From contig QAYZ01000011.1 of assembly GCA_003054655.1 (NCBI GenBank), forward strand, positions 1 to 64,000: 64,000 bases of DNA, written 5' to 3'. The notes below the pieces were generated by a model. That model was not told the origin of the DNA. It made no database searches and worked only from the letters and a program-made list of their open reading frames with translations. Origin of the DNA: Spartobacteria bacterium LR76. Its GTDB lineage: Bacteria > Verrucomicrobiota > Verrucomicrobiia > Chthoniobacterales > Terrimicrobiaceae. The translations under genes were made by a program, and so were the position numbers. Shown here piece after piece: positions 42,373 through 51,216 of this stretch (positions are counted from its first letter, which is position 1; each line of letters begins with the position of its first letter).

Positions 42373-42957
42373 TTATTCCTTCGGTAAATTTCGCGACCTT
42401 CGCACGAGCCGCTGGTGGATCCCAAATCCGACGATGAGCAGGGGAGGAAAAGCGAGTACGGGCCAGTACGCGAGCACGGGCGGCTGGGGCGGACCAGCCT
42501 CGAGCGGGCAGGTCATGGTGTAGGTTTCGCCATTGCGGGTCACGCGTACGAGGAGCTTGGAGGCTCCTTGGGAGCGCACCGGGACGATGGCGGAGTAGAG
42601 CATCTTGTTTTCCGAGTGGTTGCGGGTCGCCTCGGCCTTGTCGGCTGTACCCATGCTGCAGCATGGCGGCATCCAGGCGGGGAAGGCATCGGCTTCGGCC
42701 GACCAGGCCATTCCCACCTCGGCGTCGAGGTAGGGTGCCCGGGTGGCGGGGTTTTGCACGAGTACGCTGAAATCGACCGGCCCGGCGCGGATGGGCGCGG
42801 GGGAGGCAAAGACGGTGATGTCGTAGGGGCCGACCACCTTGCGGTCGAGGATCACGCCGCCATCGGCGCGGGCGCTCGGGACGGGGGCAATGACCGCGAG
42901 CAGGCAGAGCACGCAGAGCGCGAGGACAAGACGGGGCGTTGACGGTGGCTTGCTCAT
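42373..42957 (-). CDS. membrane-anchored FixH/YtkA-like protein
   Basis: The 194-aa product has a signal (LVLALCVLCLLAVIAPVPSA), an Ig-like body with VGPYDITVFASPAPIRAGPV and DFSVLVQNPATRAPYLDAEV, and a C-terminal helix before a basic tail. The body matches YtkA/FixH-type copper or oxidase-assembly domains. The motif PPCCSMG could bind copper. It is the last gene of the caa3 operon, 3 bases after the CtaG fusion. A role in oxidase assembly is inference. Confidence 0.7.
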   Translation of the reverse strand: MSKPPSTPRLVLALCVLCLLAVIAPVPSARADGGVILDRKVVGPYDITVFASPAPIRAGPVDFSVLVQNPATRAPYLDAEVGMAWSAEADAFPAWMPPCCSMGTADKAEATRNHSENKMLYSAIVPVRSQGASKLLVRVTRNGETYTMTCPLEAGPPQPPVLAYWPVLAFPPLLIVGFGIHQRLVRRSRNLPKE

Positions 42958-42960
42958 CGG

Positions 42961-45216
42961 TCAGTGCATCATGGTGCCGCGCATTTGCATCGGTTGGAAG
43001 ATAATCCAGACCCCTGCGACGTAAAGGGCGACCGCGATGAGCCCCCATGGCAGGAAGCCGGGAAAGGGGCGCGATGGACGTAGCGAAGATGCCAGCCGCC
43101 AGAGGATGTAGAGCGAGGTGAGAAAGCCCAGGCCGAGGAAAGCCAGTTCCAGCGCGGGCAGGTCGTAAAAGGCCCACGACGGCACGGCCCACTGCACTTC
43201 ACCATGGGCCAGCCCGAGGTCGCGCAGGACGCGGTGAATGACGGGAACTGGCGTGAGCGCGCCGGTGAAGAAATGGAAGGTGAAGTGGGCCACCCACATG
43301 CCAAACCCGAGCGGCGCAAGCGCCATGGAGAACCGGCAGAAGGTTTCGCGCTGGGTGAGGCCGAATTGCTTCCGGCTGAGCGCGGCGGCCCACGAGGCGA
43401 GCAGGCCGGGGAGGACGACGAGGGTGAGGATGCCGAGGATGGCGGTGGGCAGGTGGTCGGTGGAGAGGCCGAGCTGTTTGTTGAGAGCGTCGAGCCAGTT
43501 TAGCACGGGCACGACCATGCCGGCGGCGTTGGCAAAGGCACCGAAGGTGAGCACGAGGACGAGCGAGGCGAGGTCGAGGCGCTTCGCGTAGCGCCCGACG
43601 GAGGAGCGCGGCAGGTCGATGGAGAGATCGGTGGCGATGGGGGTGGCGAGGATGCCGACATTGTCGTGCGGGCAGGCCTTGATGCAGTCGAGGCAGAAGG
43701 TGCAGTCCATGTTCCCGGCCTTGCGCGGCTGGAAGAGCTTCAGCTCGCACCCGCGCTGGGTGGAGTTGCCCTTGATGCAATCGTACGTCCGGCAGCTTGC
43801 GCAGACGTCGGGCTGGCGGATGCGCACCTGGAGCGGCGAGACGAGGGACTGGACGAAGTGGAACTGGCCGACCGGGCAGACGTATTTGCAGAAGCTCGCG
43901 TCCTTGAAAAACCCGTCGATGAGGAGCGCGCCGAGGAAATAGAGGATGAAGACGCCGGAGGTGGCGGCCGGGTTGTCCCAGAGGTCAAAGGCCTCGTAGG
44001 CCCAGAAGTAGACGACGAGGAGGCCGACGGCGATCCACTTCGACCGCAGCGCGCGCGGCCAGGTGAAGCGCGCGGGGAGGAACTTTCGCCCGATGTCGCG
44101 CACGAAGGTGAAGGGGCACGCCATGCAAAAGAAATTCCCCGCGACGAGGAGGGCGAGCACGGTGGCGGCCCGCCAGTGCGTCCATGGCAGCACGCCAGCG
44201 AGATTCATCGGGCTGAGCTGAGGCCCGAGCAGGCCGTCGAGGATGATGGCGAGGGCGAGGCCAAACATGGTCATTTGCAGCCCGGTGCGGAAGTACCGCG
44301 AGCGGATGAACGGCCCGAGGTACGGGACGCGCAGGAGGTCGAACGGCCCGGTGCGGCGGGCGGTGGCGGACGGACGGGGCGGTGGCGGAGGCTCCGCATG
44401 GCGGCGCTTGGGCGAGAGGAACTGGATGGCGATGTAGGCGACCGGGAAGAGGAAGACGATGGACCCGGGGACCCACATGATCGCTCCCGCACCATTCTGG
44501 TCCTCCAGCGGCGAGAAGCCGCCCAGCCGGGGCGCGGCCTCATAGGTCGGGTAGATGACCCTGGTGGAGAAGGAGAGGAAGGCAGCGAGGGCGGTATTCT
44601 GGAGATCCGCGCCGAGCAGGTAGGGGATGACGGTCCAGCGCGGGTATTTTGACCGGCTGGGCCAGGGGAGGATCACGTACCACCAGAAGAGCAGCGAGGT
44701 GGCGAGGAAGCAGAAGTGCTCAAACTCGTGCCAGCCGCGATTGCGCAGCGCGAGGTCGTAGAACTGTGGGATGTGCCAGATGACGTTGCTCGAGACAAAG
44801 AGCACCCAGCAGACGATCGGGTGCGTGATGCGGTCGACGATGGCATGAAAGACCGGCCAGCGCAGGAACGGCCCCAGCCCCTGGCTGACAAACCGGCGCG
44901 GCAGGCCGAGGAGCAGCGGGAGTTGCGGAAAGCCCAGCAGGATGAGCGGCGGGGCGACCATGGTGAGCAGGAGGTGCTGCACCATGTGCGAGATGAGCAG
45001 GAACGACGCAAAGGCATCGAGCGGCGAGGCCAGCGCGATGTAGACCGTGACCAGGCCGCCGAGAAAGCTCAGCAGCCGGTATGGGGTAAAACGATGCGGA
45101 GCCTGGCGGCGGAGGCGATTCCAGCCGAGGAGGTAGATGAGGGCGGTCGCAGCGAGACCGAACGCGGGGACGGGTTGAAACGTCCACGACGTCGCTATGG
45201 CAGTCTCCAGATTCAC
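42961..45216 (-). CDS. CtaG-like oxidase assembly protein fused to a CcoG/NapH-type polyferredoxin
   Basis: The 751-aa product begins with a CtaG_Caa3-like membrane domain (residues 1-270; HMVQHLLLTMVAPPLILLGF, ASPLDAFASF), the family that helps insert copper in caa3 oxidase. A second membrane domain follows (about 300-430), then Cys clusters FCKYVCPVGQ, CASCRTYDC, and CTFCLDCIKACPHDN, which match the 4Fe-4S motifs of NapH/CcoG polyferredoxins. The C-terminal 150 residues form further helices. I infer a single protein that reduces or inserts metal into the oxidase. Confidence 0.85.
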   Translation of the reverse strand: MNLETAIATSWTFQPVPAFGLAATALIYLLGWNRLRRQAPHRFTPYRLLSFLGGLVTVYIALASPLDAFASFLLISHMVQHLLLTMVAPPLILLGFPQLPLLLGLPRRFVSQGLGPFLRWPVFHAIVDRITHPIVCWVLFVSSNVIWHIPQFYDLALRNRGWHEFEHFCFLATSLLFWWYVILPWPSRSKYPRWTVIPYLLGADLQNTALAAFLSFSTRVIYPTYEAAPRLGGFSPLEDQNGAGAIMWVPGSIVFLFPVAYIAIQFLSPKRRHAEPPPPPRPSATARRTGPFDLLRVPYLGPFIRSRYFRTGLQMTMFGLALAIILDGLLGPQLSPMNLAGVLPWTHWRAATVLALLVAGNFFCMACPFTFVRDIGRKFLPARFTWPRALRSKWIAVGLLVVYFWAYEAFDLWDNPAATSGVFILYFLGALLIDGFFKDASFCKYVCPVGQFHFVQSLVSPLQVRIRQPDVCASCRTYDCIKGNSTQRGCELKLFQPRKAGNMDCTFCLDCIKACPHDNVGILATPIATDLSIDLPRSSVGRYAKRLDLASLVLVLTFGAFANAAGMVVPVLNWLDALNKQLGLSTDHLPTAILGILTLVVLPGLLASWAAALSRKQFGLTQRETFCRFSMALAPLGFGMWVAHFTFHFFTGALTPVPVIHRVLRDLGLAHGEVQWAVPSWAFYDLPALELAFLGLGFLTSLYILWRLASSLRPSRPFPGFLPWGLIAVALYVAGVWIIFQPMQMRGTMMH

Positions 45217-45261
45217 TGCCGGGGGCGATGCGGCGCTCGCGCGCCGCCGTCATGACCCGGA

Positions 45262-46782
45262 CTAGTGAGCACCCACGGCTTCGTGCTGTTCGCCTTCCTG
45301 GACGGACAGCGGCGCGGGAGTGGCCGGGATGGTCGAGTCACGCGCGGGCAGTTCGCCCTTGGGATGCAGGGAGACCATGTAGGCAACAAGGGCATCGGTC
45401 TCATACGGGGAGAGATTCTTACCGTAGGCAGGCATGTTGCCGCCACCCTGAATAATCTGGCGCACGAGCTGGTCCTTCGTGAGGCGGGTGCCCACGTCGG
45501 CGAGATCAGGGCCGCGATGACCGCCGATGCCGTCGATGGCGTGGCAGTTGCGGCACTGCTTGTTTTGCAGCACGGCGAGACCCTGAAGCTCGAGCGGCGA
45601 GCGGCCCTCGACGAATTCGCGGGGTGTTTCCGCACCGGACCAGGCCTTCATGTCGGGAGACCACGGAGAGGTCTGGCCGAGGTAGGTGAGGAGGCCGAGA
45701 GCGAGATAGATGAGGATGACGGAGAGAACCGCGATCGGGCGGCGACGCCAGCTCTTTTCACCCGTGTTGTTGATGAACGGCAGGATGAAGAGCAGACCGA
45801 TGATGATCGGCGGCGCCACGAGGAGCATGAACGTCTCCATGTAGTCCGGCATGAGCGCCGCGATGGCAAAGATCCAGAGGAAGAAGAAGTCCGGGCGCGG
45901 GACCGTGTCGATCTGCGTCGGATTTGGCTCACCGAGCGGCCCCTTGGGACCGAACATGAGGACGCAGAAGAGGATGCCGCCGATGACGATCGAGGCCGCG
46001 ACGAGATCCTTCCAGATGCCATGCGGGAAGAACGGGATGCCTTCCTTCTTAATGATCGTGGCGTATTCCTTGTCGTAGGTCTCCTTGCGAACGATCTGGC
46101 CGGGCTTCGGGTATTCGTTGATGCCCTTGGTCAGGACCATGCGGAGGTGCAGGGCGACGAGGGCGAGGACGGAACCCGGGAGCACGAAGACGTGCAGGGT
46201 GAAGAAGCGCGAAAGCGTCTCGCTGGCGATGATGGGACCGCCGAGCATGAAGTTCACCACCTGCTGGCCGATCATGGGCGAGCGGCCCGCGATGGCGGCA
46301 CCGATGCCGAGGCCCCAGTAGGCGTCCTCGTCGAAGCGCATCACCTGGCCGGTGAAGGCGAGGCCGAGCGTGAGGAGCATGAGGACCACGCCGGACATCC
46401 AGGTGATCTCACGCGGGTACTTGTAGGCACCGAAGAGGAAGACCTGGGTGACGTGGATGAGCATGATGCCCACCATGAAATTGGACCCCCAGTAGTGCGT
46501 CGCGCGGAGGAACCAGCCGAGCTCCTGCCGGAAGGTCAGGTACTCGAGCGTGGTGTAGGCCTCGGCGGCCGAGGGCACGTAGACGAGCGCCAGCAGGCAG
46601 CCCGTCAGGAGCTGGATCATGAAGCAGAGCAGCGTGGCGCTGCCGAAGACGTAGAACCAGCTCGCGGAGCTTTTCGGGATCGGGTGGCCGGCGGTGTGAT
46701 TGAAGAGGTCGGTGACATGGAGTCGCTTGTCGACCCACTCGTACACACCGTTCAGAGCCTGGATAAGAGCCTTGCCGTTCAT
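45262..46782 (-). CDS. cytochrome b of a bc-type complex fused to cytochrome c
   Basis: The 506-aa product has a cytochrome b core with His-rich helices: HYWGSNFMVGIMLIHVTQVF and FTLHVFVLPGSVLALVALHL supply the bis-His heme ligands, and a subunit-IV-like region includes the PDFFFLWIF segment. Residues 405-500 add a c-type cytochrome with C-R-N-C-H and the methionine segment NMPAYG. No separate cytochrome c1 gene is present, so this domain probably takes its role. It lies 6 bases after the Rieske gene. Confidence 0.93.
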   Translation of the reverse strand: MNGKALIQALNGVYEWVDKRLHVTDLFNHTAGHPIPKSSASWFYVFGSATLLCFMIQLLTGCLLALVYVPSAAEAYTTLEYLTFRQELGWFLRATHYWGSNFMVGIMLIHVTQVFLFGAYKYPREITWMSGVVLMLLTLGLAFTGQVMRFDEDAYWGLGIGAAIAGRSPMIGQQVVNFMLGGPIIASETLSRFFTLHVFVLPGSVLALVALHLRMVLTKGINEYPKPGQIVRKETYDKEYATIIKKEGIPFFPHGIWKDLVAASIVIGGILFCVLMFGPKGPLGEPNPTQIDTVPRPDFFFLWIFAIAALMPDYMETFMLLVAPPIIIGLLFILPFINNTGEKSWRRRPIAVLSVILIYLALGLLTYLGQTSPWSPDMKAWSGAETPREFVEGRSPLELQGLAVLQNKQCRNCHAIDGIGGHRGPDLADVGTRLTKDQLVRQIIQGGGNMPAYGKNLSPYETDALVAYMVSLHPKGELPARDSTIPATPAPLSVQEGEQHEAVGAH

Positions 46783-46788
46783 CGCGTG

Positions 46789-47358
46789 TTAGTGCCGGGG
46801 CTTCTTGTCGTCCATGGGATTGGCGAGCGTCGGAAGGATGCCGCCCTGGATGAACAGTTCGTTGTTTTCCACCTTGAAGGGGTATTCGTAGAGGCCGCGC
46901 GGCGGCGGGCCGGCGGCGTGGTCGCCATTCTCGTAGAAGGCACCGCCATGGCAGGGACACATGAAAAGCTTGGATTCTTCGAACCAGCGGACCGGGCAGC
47001 CGAGGTGGGTGCAGTTGATGGCGAAGACCTGGAAGTCATTCTCCTGGATGCGGCGCACCCAGCAGGGAATCTCGGCGGTCTGGCCGTCCCACTCGCGGTG
47101 GTCGGGGTTCAGATAGCTGGCGAGGCGGGTGGCTCCCTCGGGGAATTTGCTTACCGGGCCGAGCGAGATCCACTGGAGCGGGTAGCTCTTGAAGAAGGTG
47201 GAAAGCAGGTAGCCGATGAGCGGGATGCCGATCATGGCGCCGGCAATGGCGTTCAGACCGAAGCCAAGCAGGAGCAGGAAGTCGCGGCGCGAAGTCTTCT
47301 TCGGCTCCGGCGTGTGGTCACACCCGCAGGGTTTGTCGTTATTCGTCTCGGTGGTCAT
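46789..47358 (-). CDS. Rieske [2Fe-2S] protein
   Basis: The 189-aa product has a twin-arginine signal-like N-terminus (KKTSRRDFLLLLGF), one helix and a soluble Rieske domain. Ligand motifs are C116-T-H118-L-G-C121 and C134-P-C136-H137-G-G; C121 and C136 form the disulfide. It accepts electrons from quinol within the bc-type complex. It is co-transcribed with the cytochrome b fusion. Confidence 0.96.
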   Translation of the reverse strand: MTTETNNDKPCGCDHTPEPKKTSRRDFLLLLGFGLNAIAGAMIGIPLIGYLLSTFFKSYPLQWISLGPVSKFPEGATRLASYLNPDHREWDGQTAEIPCWVRRIQENDFQVFAINCTHLGCPVRWFEESKLFMCPCHGGAFYENGDHAAGPPPRGLYEYPFKVENNELFIQGGILPTLANPMDDKKPRH

Positions 47359-47376
47359 TTCCTGTGCAAAAACTGA

Positions 47377-48078
47377 TTACTGCTGGGCCGGGGCCAGCTT
47401 CTGGCCAAATTCATTCTCGCGGTGCGACGCCAGCCAGGCGACGACATCGCTGATTTCCTCGCTGGTCATTGCCTTGCCCGGGACGCGGCTGGCGAAATCG
47501 GGGCACCCGAGATCGTTGCGACCGGCGATGGTGATGGTGCGGAGATACTGGTCGGAGACGAGGCCGAGGTAGGCCGGGTTGACGACCGAGCCTGCCTTGT
47601 CCTTCAGGCCCTGGCCATCCGCGCCGTGGCAGCTCGCGCAATTCGCGGCAAAGACCGCGGCTCCGCGGGCGACGTCGCCGAGCGGGGCGCTGTAGGCCGG
47701 GGCGTTGGTGGGCGGCGGGTTTTTGGCCCATGCGTAGATGTTGTCGACGATGATGCCGATCTGCTCATTGGTGAGCGAACCGCCGTTCGACAGGGCAAAG
47801 GCCGGCATGCCGTTCTCGGCGCGGCCGTTGGTCACGATCTGGCGCATCTGCTCCTTGGGCAGGATGGACAGATAGAGCGGGTCGTTCATCGCGATAACCG
47901 GGCCGACTGACTGGCCGTTGCCGTGGCAACCTGCGCAGTTCTGACTGTAAAGGGTCTTGAAATCGGTGACGTGGTGCGGCTCGGGGCGGCGGTCTTCCTT
48001 CTTGGGACGACCGGGTATATCACAGCCCGAGAGGGCGATGGCCGAGAGGCAGGCTAGGGAAAGGGCGGCGATTTTCAC
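47377..48078 (-). CDS. diheme cytochrome c lipoprotein
   Basis: The 233-aa product starts at GTG (48078), overlapping the stop of the previous gene by one base. The signal ends LSAIALSGC, a lipobox, so it is membrane-anchored by lipid. Two heme-binding CxxCH motifs are present: QNCAGCHGNG and ANCASCHGAD; Met ligands lie in NGMPAF and in the second domain. It probably carries electrons between the bc-type complex and caa3 oxidase. Confidence 0.9.
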   Translation of the reverse strand: MKIAALSLACLSAIALSGCDIPGRPKKEDRRPEPHHVTDFKTLYSQNCAGCHGNGQSVGPVIAMNDPLYLSILPKEQMRQIVTNGRAENGMPAFALSNGGSLTNEQIGIIVDNIYAWAKNPPPTNAPAYSAPLGDVARGAAVFAANCASCHGADGQGLKDKAGSVVNPAYLGLVSDQYLRTITIAGRNDLGCPDFASRVPGKAMTSEEISDVVAWLASHRENEFGQKLAPAQQ

Positions 48079-48920
48079 TAGTGGGACTCCTCGTCGCGAT
48101 GTTGGGTTTCCACGCCCAGCTTCTGGGCCAGCGACCATGATTGCATCGTTGCCATTTTTCCGGATTTAAAGACGATCCAGCCGCAGACCGCGCCAAAGGC
48201 GATCTGGCAGAAAATGAACCACGGCCAGTTGACGCCCTGCGAGAGCATCGGGGAGACCCAGTGCAGGGTGGACCAGACGAGCGCAGTCCAGAGCAGCGGA
48301 CCGACGATGGCACCCAGGACAAACTCGGTCTTGCGCGGGAACATCGGGACGATGACCGCGTAGAGGAGGCCGACGAGCACCGAAAGGGTGACGTGGGCGA
48401 TGGTGCCAACGATGAGGCCGGCGGGGCTGAAGTCGTGCAATGCGGCGAGCGAGGAGGCACCCAGCTCCGGCACGCCGGTGGCGGCCATGAGGTTGATCGG
48501 ATACCAGATGCTTTTCTCAAAGACTACGCCCCAGATGCAGGCGAGGACGGCCATCACGAGGCCGCCGGCCAGACCGCCGATGACACCGATGCGGTAGGGA
48601 TGAAACTCCGTCGGGACATGGGCGCGGTGCGGGATGTTGCCCTCCTTGAGCATCTGAACGACGCGGCCCTGCGTACGAATGGGGGCCGGGCGGGCGCGGT
48701 CGGGATTCACCGGCACGGGTTCGTGTTTCGGATGCGGGAAGACATCGGAAAACCAGCCGACCGCCCCGAGGAGGCCGACGACGAAGCCGATGGCGGAAAC
48801 CAGGAGGTTTGTCACCAGACCGGCGAAGAGAAGGGTAAGGCCAAACGCCGACACAATCGGCCACGCCGTGGGCGTGGGCAACTCGATGGTGTCAGGATCG
48901 TGATGTGGGTGCTGCTGCAT
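48078..48920 (-). CDS. membrane protein of the oxidase operon, unknown role
   Basis: The 280-aa product has an N-terminal pair of helices (TAWPIVSAFGLTLLFAGLVT, AIGFVVGLLGAVGWFSDVF) like the tail of CtaD-type subunit I+III or a subunit IV. A polar stretch follows, then a second membrane domain (GVIGGLAGGLVMAVLACIWG and IAHVTLSVLVGLLYAVI). No cofactor motif is visible. It lies between ctaE and the diheme cytochrome and overlaps the latter by one base. It may be an accessory subunit. Confidence 0.7.
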   Translation of the reverse strand: MQQHPHHDPDTIELPTPTAWPIVSAFGLTLLFAGLVTNLLVSAIGFVVGLLGAVGWFSDVFPHPKHEPVPVNPDRARPAPIRTQGRVVQMLKEGNIPHRAHVPTEFHPYRIGVIGGLAGGLVMAVLACIWGVVFEKSIWYPINLMAATGVPELGASSLAALHDFSPAGLIVGTIAHVTLSVLVGLLYAVIVPMFPRKTEFVLGAIVGPLLWTALVWSTLHWVSPMLSQGVNWPWFIFCQIAFGAVCGWIVFKSGKMATMQSWSLAQKLGVETQHRDEESH

Positions 48921-48923
48921 TGC

Positions 48924-49520
48924 CTAGTAGTTGACGCTGATGAAATAGACCAGGGTGAGGACGACGACCCAGATGGCGTCGACGAAGTGCCAGTACCACG
49001 CGATCATCTCGACGTGCTCGGAGTGGCCGGGATCGAGCTTCCCTCGGAAGCTGGAGATCACGACGATCGAGAGCAGGATGAGACCGACGATGACGTGGCT
49101 GGCATGGAGGCCGACGAGCGAGTAGAAGGTCGAGCCAAAGACGTTGGTGCTGATCGTGAGGTTTTCCTTGTAGATCAGGTGATACCACTCCGCCCCGGTG
49201 AAGTAGACGAAGTACGCGCCGAGCGCGATGGTGATGAGCCACCAGACGTGGAAGAGCGCACGGTTGCCCTTGTGCAGGAACTTCTCCGCGATGGTCACGG
49301 TGAAGGAACTGCCGAAGAGCGCGATGCTGGCGAGCCACGGCACGTGCAGGACTTCCTTGGGGAAGGGGCCGTTGAGGCTCTTGCCCATGTACCAGACGTA
49401 GGCGACGACGAAGATGGTGAAAAGCGACGACTCGGTGAGGATGAGGCAAATCATCCCGACCTTGCGCTGCGAGGGCAGCTTCCAGTCGGAGGCGGTGTTG
49501 GTCAGTTCAGCGGAGCTCAT
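48924..49520 (-). CDS. ctaE: cytochrome c oxidase subunit III
   Basis: The 198-aa membrane protein has five helices with TESSLFTIFVVAYVWYMGKS and the motif HVEMIAWYWHFVDAIWVVVL, which has the family E-x7-WHFVD pattern. The start at 49520 overlaps the ctaD stop by ATGA. It stabilises the proton-uptake side of the oxidase. Confidence 0.95.
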   Translation of the reverse strand: MSSAELTNTASDWKLPSQRKVGMICLILTESSLFTIFVVAYVWYMGKSLNGPFPKEVLHVPWLASIALFGSSFTVTIAEKFLHKGNRALFHVWWLITIALGAYFVYFTGAEWYHLIYKENLTISTNVFGSTFYSLVGLHASHVIVGLILLSIVVISSFRGKLDPGHSEHVEMIAWYWHFVDAIWVVVLTLVYFISVNY

Positions 49521-51214
49521 TCGAATTTCCAGTCGGGGTCGTCGGGGTGCTTCAGGTCCCACAGAGGACGGCGGCTGCGCACTTCCGGTATTTTCTCAAA
49601 GTTGTATTCCGGCGGGGGTGAGGTGGTGGCCCACTCGAGGGTCCATGCATCCCACGGATCGTCGCCCGCCTCCTCGCCCTTGAAGTACGAGTAGATGAGG
49701 TTGTAGACGAAGAAGAGGATGCCGGGGATCTGGATGATCACGCCGATGGTGGAGAGCTGGTTCCAGATCTCCCAGCCGCGGCCCGCCTCGTAGGTGAAGA
49801 TACGGCGAGGCATGCCGAGGAAGCCCGAGATGTGCTGCGGGAAGAAGGTGAGATGGAAGCCGATGGTGAAGAGCCAGAAGTGCCAGAAACCGAGCTTGCG
49901 GTTGAGCATGCGACCGAAGGCCTTCGGATACCAGTAGTAGATGCCGGCAAAGAAGGTGTAAAGCAGCGCGCCGATGAGCACGTAGTGGAAGTGGGCGACG
50001 ACGAAGTACGAGTCGCTCAACTGCCAGTCAAACGGCACCACCGAGAGCATCACACCGGTGAGACCGGCGATGAGGAACTGGAAGAGGAAGGCGAGGCAGA
50101 AGACCATCGGAAGGTCGAAGTGGAGCTTGCCGCCCCACATGGTGCCGAGCCAGTTGAAGATCTTGATGCCCGTGGGCACCGCGATGACCATCGTGGAGAT
50201 GGCAAAGAAGGTGTTGCCCAGCGAGGTCATGCCGACAGTGAACATGTGGTGAGCCCACACACCGAGCGAGATGAAGGCGATCATCACCGTGGCCGCGACC
50301 ATGATCGGGTAGCCGAAGATGGGCTTGCGGGAGAAGACCGGGATGATCTCGTTCGCGATGGCGAAGCCGGGAAGGATCAGGATGTACACCTCGGGGTGGC
50401 CGAAGATCCAGAAGAAGTGCTGCCACAGGACCGCGTCGCCGCCCGCCTGGGTGTCGAAGAACTTCGCACCGAGGTAACGGTCGAGCGTGAGCATGATCTG
50501 GCAGGCCGAGAGCGGCGGCAGCGCGATGATGACCAGGAAGGCCACCACGACGAAGAGCCACACAAAGAGCGGCATGCGGCCCAGCGTCATGCCCTTGCAG
50601 CGCAGGCAGAAGGTGGTGACCAGGATGTTGATCGAGGTCGCCAGACTGCCGATACCGCCGAGCAGGATGGAGAGGGTCCAGTAGTCCGTGCTGTGTCCGC
50701 GGGAGAACGCCTTGGCCGTGAGCGGCGAGTAGGCGAACCAGCCGACATCGGGAGCGGAACCGGCATTGTACAGGCCGGGCGCGCCGAAGTAGCTGAAGTA
50801 CAACAGGAGGCCGGAGAAGAAAAACACCCAGAAGCCGAAGGCATTCAGGCGAGGGTACGCCATGTCCCGCGTGCCGATCATGATCGGGATCAGGTAGTTG
50901 GCGAAACCGAAGATCATCGGCATGCCGACCAGGAACACCATGGCCGTGCCGTGCATCGTGAAGAAACGATTGAAGACATCCGGGTCCAGGAAGGTGCTTC
51001 GCGGGAAGAAAAGCTGGATGCGGATGAGCGTGGCCATGATGCCGGCCACGACGAAGAAAAGCAGGCCCGCTCCGATGTACATCAGACCGAGCTTCTTGTG
51101 GTCTACGGTGAAGACGAGGTTCTGGATGACGTGGGACCACGTCTTGCCTTCCTCGCCCACACGCTCGGGCGCAGGGACTTTAAAGTCCGGATCTACGATC
51201 GTATCACTAGCCAT
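49517..51214 (-). CDS. ctaD: cytochrome c oxidase subunit I
   Basis: The 565-aa catalytic subunit has twelve helices. The CuB and heme ligands appear in WQHFFWIFGHPEVYILILPG and WAHHMFTVG; the heme a and a3 ligands in the VAHFHYVLIG segment. The Y of HPEVY is the cross-linked tyrosine of A-type oxidases, and the neighbouring residues fit a proton-pumping A-family enzyme. It lies 2 bases after ctaC. Confidence 0.98.
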   Translation of the reverse strand: MASDTIVDPDFKVPAPERVGEEGKTWSHVIQNLVFTVDHKKLGLMYIGAGLLFFVVAGIMATLIRIQLFFPRSTFLDPDVFNRFFTMHGTAMVFLVGMPMIFGFANYLIPIMIGTRDMAYPRLNAFGFWVFFFSGLLLYFSYFGAPGLYNAGSAPDVGWFAYSPLTAKAFSRGHSTDYWTLSILLGGIGSLATSINILVTTFCLRCKGMTLGRMPLFVWLFVVVAFLVIIALPPLSACQIMLTLDRYLGAKFFDTQAGGDAVLWQHFFWIFGHPEVYILILPGFAIANEIIPVFSRKPIFGYPIMVAATVMIAFISLGVWAHHMFTVGMTSLGNTFFAISTMVIAVPTGIKIFNWLGTMWGGKLHFDLPMVFCLAFLFQFLIAGLTGVMLSVVPFDWQLSDSYFVVAHFHYVLIGALLYTFFAGIYYWYPKAFGRMLNRKLGFWHFWLFTIGFHLTFFPQHISGFLGMPRRIFTYEAGRGWEIWNQLSTIGVIIQIPGILFFVYNLIYSYFKGEEAGDDPWDAWTLEWATTSPPPEYNFEKIPEVRSRRPLWDLKHPDDPDWKFE

Positions 51215-51216
51215 GA

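Noticed and set aside
45265-47376. A 703-codon plus-strand frame opposite the cytochrome b and Rieske genes
   Set aside because: Antisense frame of strongly coding genes; no domain, and composition is Glu/Asp/Gly-rich as expected for such shadows.
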